A stretch of 29,007 nucleotides of DNA from Chlorobium sp. (GCA_028277485.1 JANQGE010000103.1:1-29007); one strand, 5' to 3'; numbered from the stretch's first letter, positions 1-7,500 are shown. Numbers and translations: made by a program. Notes: generated by a model from the letters alone, not told the origin.

Positions 1-131
1 AATTGTCGTGAGCGACTTGAGTACGAGGCGGACGGAGCGCAGAAACCGGAGTGTACATAGAGTACATGAGGATTTCGAGCACCGACCAGCGAAGTAATCA
101 GGGTGCGCAACAAATTAATAGAGATGCCCTT
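1..131. repeat. MITE-like inverted-repeat element, copy 1 (left end outside window)
   Basis: The segment ends in TAGAGATGCCC, a one-base variant of the family terminus TAGAGGTGCCC, and its interior closely matches the copy at 2274-2415. It includes the short palindrome TGTAC-n5-GTACA near its centre. The left terminus lies before base 1. No ORF of credible length lies inside, so it is non-autonomous. Confidence 0.85.
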
Positions 132-135
132 GATT

Positions 136-157
136 CAGGGCGCTTTTCCCTGTTTTT
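136..157 (+). terminator. Probable small intrinsic terminator upstream of the precursor gene
   Basis: CAGGG (136-140) pairs with CCCTG (148-152) around a 7-nt loop, followed at once by five T. The 5-bp stem is short, so strength is uncertain. It would insulate the precursor gene from transcription entering through copy 1 of the repeat. Confidence 0.4.
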
Positions 158-301
158 CCGTAGTAACATATAACCTGCAGCGGCATTTCATTGAGCCACG
201 GCCAACTGTTCCTCTGCAGCGTCACCGGAAGTTGTTCTGTGTGGATTTCCATACAGGATGTAATCACCATAACCATAATCATTGAACAACAGGAGGGTGC
301 T
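158..301 (+). promoter_or_regulatory. Leader region of the RiPP-like precursor gene
   Basis: This is the only non-repeat DNA upstream of the precursor. A TATAAC hexamer at 169-174 is a possible -10 box but has no convincing -35. A strong Shine-Dalgarno sequence AGGAGG at about 291-296 sits 5-6 nt before ATG 302. That site decides the start and argues against the in-frame ATG at 191. Confidence 0.35.
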
Positions 302-562
302 ATGGCGAAAGTCAACGAAGCAAAAATCAAATCTTTGAACGATCGGAAAATCGATGTTGCCCTGCAAATTCAGGAACTCTATCTGGAGCTGGCAAAAATC
401 GATGCTGAATTATTGAGAGCGGGTGGCGCGGTTCCTGTCGGCGGCACCATAGGAGGAACAATCGGGGGTGTAACAGGCGGCACGATAGGCGGTACCATAG
501 GAGGAACCATCGGGGGCACGATGGTTGACATTGCCGGGACGATCGGTGCCACAGGCCGTTAA
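302..562 (+). CDS. Glycine-rich tetrapeptide-repeat peptide, putative RiPP precursor
   Basis: An 86-residue peptide beginning at an ATG with a strong Shine-Dalgarno site. Residues 1-40 are charged and helix-prone (Lys, Glu, Leu and Ile rich), as in RiPP leaders, and end in a Gly-Gly pair (41-42) that could be a cleavage site. Residues 47-73 are built from Gly-Gly-Thr-Ile units, about six copies with one Gly-Gly-Val-Thr variant, followed by a short non-repeat tail ending Thr-Gly-Arg. The core has no Cys, Ser, Trp, Tyr, Phe or His. The next two genes are radical SAM/SPASM proteins, the usual partners of such peptides. Seen: repeats, leader-like half, neighbours. Inferred: that it is a modified peptide. 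No protease or exporter gene is adjacent. An alternative is a structural glycine-rich protein. I recognise no named family. Confidence 0.75.
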   Translation: MAKVNEAKIKSLNDRKIDVALQIQELYLELAKIDAELLRAGGAVPVGGTIGGTIGGVTGGTIGGTIGGTIGGTMVDIAGTIGATGR

Positions 563-606
563 ACGATGTTCCGGGAGTGGCCGGCCGATTCCGGAGGCTC
601 GAAAGA

Positions 607-638
607 TATGGGAACTTCCATGAAAGGAGGTTCCCATA
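607..638 (+). promoter_or_regulatory. Strong intercistronic hairpin after the precursor gene
   Basis: Bases 607-619 pair with 626-638 in a 13-bp stem with one G-U pair and a 6-nt loop. No T tract follows, so it is more likely an mRNA-stabilising or attenuating hairpin than a full terminator. It could give high precursor and low maturase expression. The 3' arm contains AAGGAGG, but no credible ORF follows. Confidence 0.55.
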
Positions 639-688
639 AATATTGCGTGCTCGAAAGGCCGGTAGGGACACCGCCCACACCCTGTCAA

Positions 689-805
689 GGGCACCTCTAA
701 AAAGTGTCACAAGCGAGCAAAGTGTAAGGCGGACGGAGCGCAGAAACCCTCTCCTATCCGACCAACGCAGCAATTTGGGCGCGCAATAAGTTTTTAGAGG
801 TGCCC
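689..805. repeat. MITE-like inverted-repeat element, copy 2, with TCAA target duplication
   Basis: It starts GGGCACCTCTAAAA and ends TTTTTAGAGGTGCCC. TCAA flanks it on both sides (685-688 and 806-809), consistent with a 4-bp target-site duplication. It lies between the precursor and the first radical SAM gene, ending 40 bp before that start codon. Confidence 0.85.
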
Positions 806-845
806 TCAAGCCCTACAACAAATTGATAAAGAATGTTACCACGGA

Positions 846-2273
846 ATGCATAAGCTAAAAGTATCGAAATATCTTCAAGTGGTTCCCCGCAGAAAGGACT
901 TCGCGGTTTATCATTCCCTCTATGGCAATCTCATGCTTGTCGATGCCGAAGGAAAAACGGTACTGGAATCGTTTGACGGCGGTTGTTCCGTCGACAAGGT
1001 TATAAAGAGATTTGATGCATACAACGCTTCTGTTATCTGGTCATATATCCATGACCTGCGGATGCGGGACTTTTTGGTCACCGAAGACTGCGACGAGTAT
1101 GAGCCGGTAAGAAGCGACGCAGCAAGACGTGAACAGCAGCTTGAAAAAGGCTACCTGCTCCGTGTACTCCAGCTTGTGGTTGCCAATACCTGCAACTTCA
1201 ACTGCAGGTATTGTTTTGTTGATGCGATGTATGAATCTGAGGAGCGGACGGTGCTGCAGCATCGTTCGGAAAACATGATGATGAGTTTTGACACTGCGCG
1301 GCAGGCGATTGAAACCCTGCTTGGCATTCTTGAAAGGAACGGCGGCAGTCAGCTCAACATCGAGTTTTTCGGCGGGGAACCTTTGATGAACTGGGCGCTG
1401 ATAAAGCGTGTGCTCGATACATTTCGGAACAAAAGTCCGGGAGATATCGAATTATTGTACAGCATAACGACAAACGGATCGCTCATTACCGACGAGATGG
1501 CCGAGCTGTTCAGGAGGTATAACGTGACCGTTACCGTAAGTTTCGACGCGCCGGGCCCTCATGGGCATGCGGCTGTTCACAGGGAGAAGGGGAGTGACCA
1601 TGTAAAAGAAAATCTTGAAATCCTGAAAAAACATGGTGATTGGGTAACGTTTAATTCAGTGATTTCAAAAGAGACAATTGACAGCTATGACGGGAAAGCG
1701 TTGATAGATGTTGCCAGGAAGTACCGCATAGCCATGGTCGGGTTGATTCTCGACCTTGATCTTTCGTTTTACAGCGAGAACAGCCGGAGGAAAAGGGTAA
1801 TCGAAGAATTATGGCTGACGTACGAGTATGGGCGTTTGCAGGGGATTCCTGTCGTTGGCTACTGGTATCAGATTTTCAGTCAGATTGCCGGGCGGCAGCC
1901 GATTAATCTCCTGTCCGGTTATAAAACCTGTCCTGCAACCGGCTGCAAATTAAGCGTTGAACCGGAAGGGCATGTGTTTATATGCAAGTGCTGTTCGGGT
2001 TATCTCGGGCATGTCTCTGAACCGGAAACCGTTTTATCGTCGCAAAGATACAAGCAGTACTCCATGCAGGCGTACCGCAATTCTCCCGAATGCAACGGGT
2101 GTGAGATAGAAGGTTTCTGTTCCGGTGTTTGTGTGGGGGCGCTTGAGAAGAAATACCGCAGAGCCGATACGGTCGAAAAGAGCTCATGTGAGGTGTACAA
2201 AGGAATAACCAAAAAGCTCATAGAGAATGTGGAGGCCACCGATGTCGATGTTAATTATCTTGCCGGACATTAA
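846..2273 (+). CDS. Radical SAM/SPASM peptide maturase A
   Basis: A 475-residue protein. Residues 1-100 resemble a small winged-helix, PqqD-like peptide-recognition domain. The radical SAM motif CxxxCxxC is C116-C120-C123, and FFGGEPL (174-180) is the SAM-binding GGE region. The C-terminal SPASM domain carries C362, C367, C380, C382, C383, C416, C419, C425, C429 and C448, enough for auxiliary Fe-S clusters. Family knowledge: such enzymes modify ribosomal peptides by radical chemistry in the cytoplasm. Its partner is inferred to be the Gly-Gly-Thr-Ile peptide at 302-562. The start has a weak ribosome site. The TAA stop lies inside the target duplication of the next repeat copy. It is clearly paralogous to the following gene. 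The reaction type is unknown. Confidence 0.9.
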   Translation: MHKLKVSKYLQVVPRRKDFAVYHSLYGNLMLVDAEGKTVLESFDGGCSVDKVIKRFDAYNASVIWSYIHDLRMRDFLVTEDCDEYEPVRSDAARREQQLEKGYLLRVLQLVVANTCNFNCRYCFVDAMYESEERTVLQHRSENMMMSFDTARQAIETLLGILERNGGSQLNIEFFGGEPLMNWALIKRVLDTFRNKSPGDIELLYSITTNGSLITDEMAELFRRYNVTVTVSFDAPGPHGHAAVHREKGSDHVKENLEILKKHGDWVTFNSVISKETIDSYDGKALIDVARKYRIAMVGLILDLDLSFYSENSRRKRVIEELWLTYEYGRLQGIPVVGYWYQIFSQIAGRQPINLLSGYKTCPATGCKLSVEPEGHVFICKCCSGYLGHVSEPETVLSSQRYKQYSMQAYRNSPECNGCEIEGFCSGVCVGALEKKYRRADTVEKSSCEVYKGITKKLIENVEATDVDVNYLAGH

Positions 2274-2415
2274 GGGCACCTCTATAAATTGTCGTGAGTG
2301 ACATGAGTACGAGGCGGACGGAGCCCAGAAACCGGAGTGTACACAGAGTACATGAGGATTTCGAGCACCGACCAACGAAGTAATCAGGGCGCGCAACAAA
2401 TTAATAGAGGTGCCT
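2274..2415. repeat. MITE-like inverted-repeat element, copy 3, with TTAA target duplication
   Basis: This 142-bp copy starts GGGCACCTCTA and ends TAGAGGTGCCT. TTAA occurs on both sides (2270-2273 and 2416-2419). The two halves are imperfect reverse complements along nearly their full length, so the element folds back into one long hairpin centred on TGTAC-n5-GTACA. It fills the gap between the two radical SAM genes. Confidence 0.9.
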
Positions 2416-2428
2416 TTAAAAATCCCTT

Positions 2429-3883
2429 ATGAACATGCATCGCAAGCTCCAGGCGTCGAAATACCTGCGAATGGTACCAAGGCATGACGGTTATGCCCTT
2501 TATCATTCCTTGTACGGGGGATTGTGCGTCGTTGACGAAAACATTCTTCACTTGTTTGATGTTTTTCGGACTCCGCAGTCGGTTCATGATGTACTCGATA
2601 CCAACAATGCACATGACAAAGAGCGTTTAGCATCTTTTATGGAGGTGTTTGAGGAAAAAGGTTTTCTGGTGGAGCAGGGTTTCAGGGAATCCTCGAGACT
2701 TGAACATCACCTTGAAAAGGTCGGCAAAGACCTGCACAGGGGAGCCCAGGTGGGAGTTGTGCAGCTCGTACTGACCAATCTTTGCAATTTCCGGTGTGAA
2801 TACTGTTTTGTTGAGAATATTTATGTTTCTGATGAGCGCATCGAGGCACAGGCTTCAGAGAGTAACAGGATCATGCGTGCAGAGGATGCCCGCGTTTATC
2901 TTGAAAAGGTCATAGACCTTGCCAAGAAAAATGGCAGGACAGCCTTGTCGGTTCAGTTCTTTGGAGGAGAGCCCCTGATAAACTGGGAAGTTATGAAGTT
3001 TGTGCTGGAATATTTCGGATCGGGTGAGAGACAGGGGCTTGACATTTCATACAGTATAGTGACCAACGGTTCGTTGATTACAGAAGAAATAGCCGAGTAT
3101 TGCAAGAAATACAAGGTTTCGGTTATAGTGAGTTTTGATGCCCCTTCAGGTAAGCAGCGGCGCTGTACTAACGGGAAAAACAGTGCTGAGCTTGTCGAGC
3201 GCAGCCTGTCACTGCTCAACAAGCATTATAACCGCGTTGCCTTTAACGCGGTACTTTCAAGTGAGACGTTTGAGGTTTTTGGCGTTGAGCTTGTTGATTT
3301 TGCTCTCAGGCACTATGTGTTTGAGATAGGGGTGCTGCTTGATCTGAACCCTGAATTTTATGAGAGATATGCCGCCGAAGATATTGTCGACAAGCTTTGG
3401 GAAGTTTATCTCCATGGAAGACAAAAGGGGGTGCAGCTTACGGGTTACTGGCATATGATCTTTCAGCAGCTTGTCCACAGGGATCCGTATAGAGTGCGGG
3501 GCTTCAAGACCTGTTCGGCCACCGGCTGTCAATTAAGCATAGAACCTTCAGGAGAGGTTTTTGCCTGTAAAGGGTCCTCCGGGCATTTCGGCAGCATCCT
3601 CCATCCTGACAAGCTGTTATCTTCACGGAATTACCGGAAATACGCTCTCAGAACCTTTCGGAATTCCCCTGAATGTGCAGGTTGTGAGATAGAGGGATTT
3701 TGCTCCGGGTTTTGTCTGGGGCCGCTTGAAAAAAAATATGGCGACATTTCTGTCATTGAAAAAAACACCTGTGCGGTTTACAGGAAACTGACCAGACGCC
3801 TGATTGAGGACGCGGACACAGAAGAAGTTGCCGTGTTCCGCATGCAGGTGCTGGAAGGGGTGAGCAATCATGTTGATGAATAG
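2429..3883 (+). CDS. Radical SAM/SPASM peptide maturase B
   Basis: About 484 residues and collinear with maturase A. The N-terminal recognition-like domain spans roughly 1-100, the radical SAM cysteines are C119, C123 and C126, FFGGEPL lies near 177-183, and a SPASM domain follows from about residue 361. It differs from A in the SPASM region: the Cys-Lys-Cys-Cys stretch of A is Cys-Lys-Gly-Ser here, so two potential cluster ligands or substrate-binding cysteines are gone. The ATG at 2435 aligns better with the start of A, and neither ATG has a good ribosome site. The gene follows a MITE copy directly. The divergence suggests a second step or second site on the same peptide. That is inference. 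Confidence 0.9.
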   Translation: MNMHRKLQASKYLRMVPRHDGYALYHSLYGGLCVVDENILHLFDVFRTPQSVHDVLDTNNAHDKERLASFMEVFEEKGFLVEQGFRESSRLEHHLEKVGKDLHRGAQVGVVQLVLTNLCNFRCEYCFVENIYVSDERIEAQASESNRIMRAEDARVYLEKVIDLAKKNGRTALSVQFFGGEPLINWEVMKFVLEYFGSGERQGLDISYSIVTNGSLITEEIAEYCKKYKVSVIVSFDAPSGKQRRCTNGKNSAELVERSLSLLNKHYNRVAFNAVLSSETFEVFGVELVDFALRHYVFEIGVLLDLNPEFYERYAAEDIVDKLWEVYLHGRQKGVQLTGYWHMIFQQLVHRDPYRVRGFKTCSATGCQLSIEPSGEVFACKGSSGHFGSILHPDKLLSSRNYRKYALRTFRNSPECAGCEIEGFCSGFCLGPLEKKYGDISVIEKNTCAVYRKLTRRLIEDADTEEVAVFRMQVLEGVSNHVDE

Positions 3884-3885
3884 CT

Positions 3886-3935
3886 TGGTCCCTTTGCCAC
3901 TGCCTACTGGTTCCCTCTTGTCACTCGTCACTACC
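3886..3935. repeat. Short heptanucleotide-type tract reaching into the hydrolase gene
   Basis: On the - strand it reads as the words AGTGACGAGTGACAAG and CAGTAGGCAGT, which are typical of the longer tracts elsewhere in the window. It sits in the convergent gap between maturase B and the hydrolase and supplies the last Ser-Asp-Glu codons and the stop of the hydrolase. Confidence 0.7.
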
Positions 3936-5084
3936 ATGAAGTCCCAGGCATGTAACCACCGTATTATGCAGCCGGGGACGGAATTTGCGGATTTTATTGT
4001 TTGCGGAAGAGGGTTGTACCCGGTTGGTGAGTGTTATGACGGCAAGGTCCTTGACCGGGTCTATCCAGATGCTGGTTCCGGTAAAACCAAGATGTCCGTA
4101 GGAGCTTGCCGAAAAGTAGGTTCCGGATGACGAGCGGCCATTAAGAGACCGGAGGTCCCAGCCGAGAGCGCGCGAACCGGGATGCCTTTCGGTAAAACGG
4201 TCCAGAGTGGACGGCGCAAAGAAGGAAATCCCCTTGTATTGTCCTTTTTGCATGAGCATTTTTACAAATATGACAAGGTCTTCGGTTGTCGAGAACAGCC
4301 CCGCGTGTCCGGCTGCCCCGCCAAGCAGGGCCGCATTGTGGTCGTGCACAAGAGGCCTGGGTTTCGGGATGGTCCAGAGGGTATCTTCCTCTGTCGGTGC
4401 TACCCGTGAAAGAAGGGAATCCGGTGGATTAAACCGTGTTGAGTGCATGCCGAGAGGCTGTGAGAAACGGGCGTGGAAATTTTCTTCCAGTGTTTTGCCC
4501 GTCAGGTGTTCGATGATCTTGCCAAGGGTGATGAACCCCAAATCACTGTATGTTGTTTTTTCTCCTGGCGGGGAAATAAGCGTCTCGTTGTATATGGCTT
4601 GCATCACCTCTTCGGAGGTACGGCAGGTTGCAATGAAAAACCTGTGAGCAGCGAGCCCGGAATTGTGCAGCAGAAGGTTTTTTATGGTGACGTTTCCTTT
4701 GCCGTTTCGTGTGAATTCAGGAAGGTAGCGCGACACGGGGGCGTCGATGTCAAGTGAATCCCTTTCACTGAGCTGCATGATGATGCCCGCGGTGACAACC
4801 GGTTTGGTCAGCGAGGCCAGGTCGTACATGGTGGAAGTATCGACCGGAGAAGAACGTTTGTTGTATGTCTGCCTGCCGAAGGCTTTGTGAAAAACCACGT
4901 CACCCCGATATACGACGGCAATACTTGCCGACGGGAAAACACTGTCCGCAATCGACTGTTCTACCAGGGTTTCAAGTGCCTTGAACCTGTTTGCCGGATC
5001 GGCTGCAGCCGCTGCAGTAGCGTGGATTGAGGCGAACAACAGGGCGGCGGCCAGAAAAACCGGTATTCTTTTTTGTTGCTTCAT
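3921..5084 (-). CDS. Secreted serine hydrolase, class C beta-lactamase fold
   Basis: A 387-residue protein. Residues 1-28 form a Sec-type signal peptide (KQQKR, a hydrophobic stretch, then an Ala-rich end). The catalytic SxxK motif is S91-L-T-K94, the YxN-equivalent is Y179-S-D181, and H331-L-G-F-T-G-T is the third (KTG-like) motif. This arrangement is typical of the class C beta-lactamase-like family, which includes esterases, DD-peptidases and muropeptide-acting enzymes. The Tyr-Ser-Asp variant argues against calling it an antibiotic resistance enzyme. It probably acts on envelope substrates in the periplasm. The last four codons fall in a heptanucleotide tract, so the C-terminus may have been re-ended by repeat growth. 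A 44-bp structured repeat lies just upstream of the start. Confidence 0.85.
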   Translation of the reverse strand: MKQQKRIPVFLAAALLFASIHATAAAAADPANRFKALETLVEQSIADSVFPSASIAVVYRGDVVFHKAFGRQTYNKRSSPVDTSTMYDLASLTKPVVTAGIIMQLSERDSLDIDAPVSRYLPEFTRNGKGNVTIKNLLLHNSGLAAHRFFIATCRTSEEVMQAIYNETLISPPGEKTTYSDLGFITLGKIIEHLTGKTLEENFHARFSQPLGMHSTRFNPPDSLLSRVAPTEEDTLWTIPKPRPLVHDHNAALLGGAAGHAGLFSTTEDLVIFVKMLMQKGQYKGISFFAPSTLDRFTERHPGSRALGWDLRSLNGRSSSGTYFSASSYGHLGFTGTSIWIDPVKDLAVITLTNRVQPSSANNKIRKFRPRLHNTVVTCLGLHGSDE

Positions 5085-5086
5085 GC

Positions 5087-5130
5087 TAACCTGAATAATT
5101 CATGAGGGTTCGAACACCCGGACCGTAGCT
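5087..5130. repeat. 44-bp structured repeat, copy A
   Basis: It is identical to 7130-7173 except at three positions. It holds the palindrome TGAATAATTCA and a hairpin GGTTCG-aacacc-CGGACC (5107-5124). All three substitutions between copies fall in the hairpin stem. One G-C pair becomes A-T, and a T-G wobble becomes C-G. It begins 3 bp upstream of the hydrolase start codon. Confidence 0.7.
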
Positions 5131-5459
5131 GCTAAATAGCAACACCACTTTCCCCCAACTGGTCACTTGTCACTCGTCACTATTTTTTTGCCAACCGCAG
5201 ACTGCCTACTGATTTCCCTACTGCCAACGTTCCCCTTTTTGACTTTTTCCTTTTGAATTTTGACTTGTTTCTCGTCACTCGTCACTGCTTTTTCGACCCC
5301 GAAACCCGATCCCGACCCCGATCTCCGATTATCTTTTACCTAACACCTAACACCTAACACCTAACACCTAACACTTTCCTCCTTGCCAACTGCCAACTGC
5401 CTACCGATTTCCCCTCGTCACTGCTTGAAACCGTTATGTTTCTTCTCTCCGGGAAAGGA
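5131..5459. repeat. Heptanucleotide-period degenerate tract between mlaD and the hydrolase
   Basis: Non-coding, made of recurring words: GTCACTCGTCACT, TGCCAACTGCC, TTTTTGACTTTTTCC and CCCGATCCCGACCCCG. It includes five perfect tandem copies of ACCTAAC (5338-5372). Most words repeat with a 7-bp step. I see no gene or RNA in it. Confidence 0.85.
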
Positions 5460-6341
5460 TTAAAACACTGAAAAGCGTATGTAGCGTTCCGGGTTTTCTT
5501 TCAGGTCGATAAGCAGTGAATCCAGATCAGCAAGGCTTTTGTTGAGGTTTGTGTAAAGTGCGGGATTTGAGTGAAGTTGCCCAATGGTTCCCTCTTCACT
5601 GTTGAGTTTTTGAACAAGAGAATCTGTTCTTGCCGCTACCTGTTTAAGGCTCGTGATCGCATCTTCCGTTTCGGAAGCAAAATCCTTGTCGGTGATGAGT
5701 TTCGGAAGCAGCCCGCTGCCGTGCTGCAGCTCGTGTGCGAAAACGGTAAGTTCTGCCGATGCCGTTTTCAGGTTGTTTATGGTTTTTTCCAGGTCGCCGG
5801 CCATTTCTTCCGACCCCAGCAGTTTGGCCAGAGGCCCCTTGCCGTTGTTGATGTTAGCCAGCAGGGTATTGATCTGGCCTATTGCCTCTCCGGCAGCGGA
5901 TGTAAGATTTGCCAGCCCGGTTTCGCTTTCGTCAAGTTCGATAACATCGCCTTCTTCAATTGGTTTTCCGGTTCCGGTTGTAATATCGACATACTTGTCC
6001 CCCAGAATACCGAGCGAGATAATACGAGCTTTTGAGTCTTTTGTGATGATAGTTGCGAATTCATCGTTCAGACGCATTTCCACAAGCACGTAGAGCGAGT
6101 CGCTGCGGTTGATAAAGTCCATTTTCGATACGATTCCGATCTTCTTGCCCGAAACCGATACGAAATTGTTTTCTTTCAAACTGCCTACATTGTGAGCGAG
6201 CATGTGTATTTTGGTGACACCCGTGAAGAGACTCGAATTCTTGCCGACAACGAGACCGAGATAGGCGGCAAAGCCGAGGCCGATGACAAAAAAAATGCCG
6301 GTTTTAAGATCGCTCCACTTCAGTGTATTCGGGTTTTTCAT
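5460..6341 (-). CDS. mlaD: MlaD-like MCE-domain lipid-binding protein
   Basis: A 293-residue protein. One N-terminal membrane segment (about 14-32) anchors it, followed by an MCE domain (about 40-115) with the typical V-x-V-x-G-x-x-x-G-x-V pattern. After residue 150 the protein is mostly helical and polar, as in other MCE proteins, whose C-termini form a helical tube or needle. Family role: binds phospholipid or other hydrophobic ligands in the periplasm and works with an MlaFE-type ABC transporter. It lies 19 bp downstream of the ATPase gene on the same strand, so the two are probably co-transcribed. The Mla name is by family; the transported lipid and direction are not shown by sequence. 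Confidence 0.88.
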   Translation of the reverse strand: MKNPNTLKWSDLKTGIFFVIGLGFAAYLGLVVGKNSSLFTGVTKIHMLAHNVGSLKENNFVSVSGKKIGIVSKMDFINRSDSLYVLVEMRLNDEFATIITKDSKARIISLGILGDKYVDITTGTGKPIEEGDVIELDESETGLANLTSAAGEAIGQINTLLANINNGKGPLAKLLGSEEMAGDLEKTINNLKTASAELTVFAHELQHGSGLLPKLITDKDFASETEDAITSLKQVAARTDSLVQKLNSEEGTIGQLHSNPALYTNLNKSLADLDSLLIDLKENPERYIRFSVF

Positions 6342-6360
6342 TACAAGCGGTTATTGAAAA

Positions 6361-7095
6361 TTATTGTTCAAGTATCATGTCGGATAGAATTGACTGTATA
6401 AAGGGGTGTGTCGAATCATGCAGTTTCTCTGTTTCGTCGTCAAAGATGATCTCTCCCTTGTAGAGAACAGCAACGTTGTCTGCAACCTGAAGCACGTCGT
6501 CGATGATATGGGTAACTATGACTGCTCCGAGATTGTTTTTATGTCTCAGGGTGCGGATCAGGCTCAGGATTTTTTTTGAACTGACAGGATCGAGTCCGGC
6601 TGTTGGCTCGTCGAACAATATCATGCGGGGATTGAAGATCAGCGCCCTGCCGATGGCGACCCTTTTTTTCATGCCCCCGCTCAGGTTTTCCGGCAGCGCG
6701 TCCTCGTAACCTTCAAGACCCGCAAAAACAATCTGTTCGTGAACTTTCCGCTCGGTTTCTTTTTCCGACAATGTAAGGTTTTCCCGCAAGAAAAAACCCA
6801 GATTTTCACTGATAGTCATGGAGTCGAAAAGCGCGTTTCCCTGAAAGACAATGCCCATCTTGCGGCGGATAGGGTAGAGCTGTATTTCTTTCATGGGAGC
6901 GATATCGACACCGTCAATCAGTATCCTGCCGCTGTTCGGCTTTATCAGGCCAAGAATCAGCTTCAGGATGGTACTTTTCCCTACCCCGCTGGGTCCCAGA
7001 ACAGCCTTGATCTTGTTATCCTCGATGGTGAGAGAAACCTTGTTGAGGACTTCCCGGTTGCCGTATCGTAATGTTATATCCTGCAGCTCTATCAT
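6361..7095 (-). CDS. mlaF: MlaF-like ABC transporter ATPase
   Basis: A 244-residue soluble ATPase. Walker A is GPSGVGKST (34-42), the Q-loop glutamine is about Q85, the ABC signature is LSGGMKKR (138-145), Walker B is MILFDEP (about 158-164), and the switch His lies in VIVTHI near 196. The LSGGM signature followed by Lys-Lys-Arg is typical of the MlaF group. It energises lipid transport with MlaE and MlaD. mlaE is upstream on the same strand but separated by about 405 bp of repeat tract, so a separate promoter or an interrupted operon is possible. Confidence 0.92.
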   Translation of the reverse strand: MIELQDITLRYGNREVLNKVSLTIEDNKIKAVLGPSGVGKSTILKLILGLIKPNSGRILIDGVDIAPMKEIQLYPIRRKMGIVFQGNALFDSMTISENLGFFLRENLTLSEKETERKVHEQIVFAGLEGYEDALPENLSGGMKKRVAIGRALIFNPRMILFDEPTAGLDPVSSKKILSLIRTLRHKNNLGAVIVTHIIDDVLQVADNVAVLYKGEIIFDDETEKLHDSTHPFIQSILSDMILEQ

Positions 7096-7129
7096 GAGAT
7101 CAAACGATCAACTTTTGGATATCAGTTTA

Positions 7130-7173
7130 TAACCTGAATAATTCATGAGAGTCCGAACACCCGGACTGTAGCT
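7130..7173. repeat. 44-bp structured repeat, copy B
   Basis: Partner of 5087-5130. Here the hairpin is AGTCCG-aacacc-CGGACT (7150-7167), a perfect 6-bp stem. It begins 35 bp upstream of the mlaF start, again at the edge of a heptanucleotide tract. Confidence 0.7.
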
Positions 7174-7500
7174 CGAAACCCAACCCTTGATCTCCGATTT
7201 TCTCTTTTCGGAATTCGCCGTCGGTATCGGAATCGGGAATCGACCATTCTTAAAAATTGCCTACTGCCTGCTGGTTCACTTACGTGAAAGTTCTGAGTTC
7301 TTAGTGCTGAGTGCTGAGTAAAGAAAACTCTTCTCTGTAATCCCCAACTAAGTACCCAGAACTGAGAACTAAGCACTATACCCACTGCCTACTGCCAACG
7401 TTCCCCTTTTTGACTTTTTCCTTTTGACTTGTCACTCGTCACTATTCTCCAGACCCCGAATTCCGACTATCTTTTATTAACTCGTCACTCGTCACCGGTG
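7174..7500. repeat. Heptanucleotide-period degenerate tract between mlaE and mlaF
   Basis: Non-coding. It contains the same word sets as other tracts: a CCGAT/CGGAAT set, TGCCTACTGCC, TTTTTGACTTTTTCC and GTCACTCGTCACT. It also carries a word set seen only here, CTGAGTTCTTAGTGCTGAGTG and its complement-like CAGAACTGAGAACTAAGCACT (about 7300-7377), which could fold together. The tract ends at the mlaE stop codon. Confidence 0.85.

Noticed and set aside
191..301. In-frame upstream start (ATG 191) giving a 123-residue precursor
   Set aside because: No ribosome site precedes it, while AGGAGG sits at the right distance from ATG 302; the extra residues look like untranslated leader.
643..789. Small ORF from TTG 643 after the AAGGAGG in the hairpin
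   Set aside because: Its codons run through MITE copy 2 and have no protein-like features.
689..805. Complete insertion sequence
   Set aside because: Copies are only 80-160 bp and hold no transposase ORF, so they can only be non-autonomous.
3921..5084. Antibiotic-resistance AmpC-type beta-lactamase
   Set aside because: The second motif is Tyr-Ser-Asp and the context is envelope housekeeping; the fold is shared by many esterases and peptidases.
5101..5130. tRNA T-arm fragment or attachment site because of GGTTCGAAC
   Set aside because: The flanking bases do not form a T-arm stem, and the second copy changes the TTCGAAC core to TCCGAAC.
5131..5459. CRISPR array in the repeat tracts
   Set aside because: Units are about 7 bp and degenerate, with no constant 25-40 bp repeat, no spacers and no cas genes.
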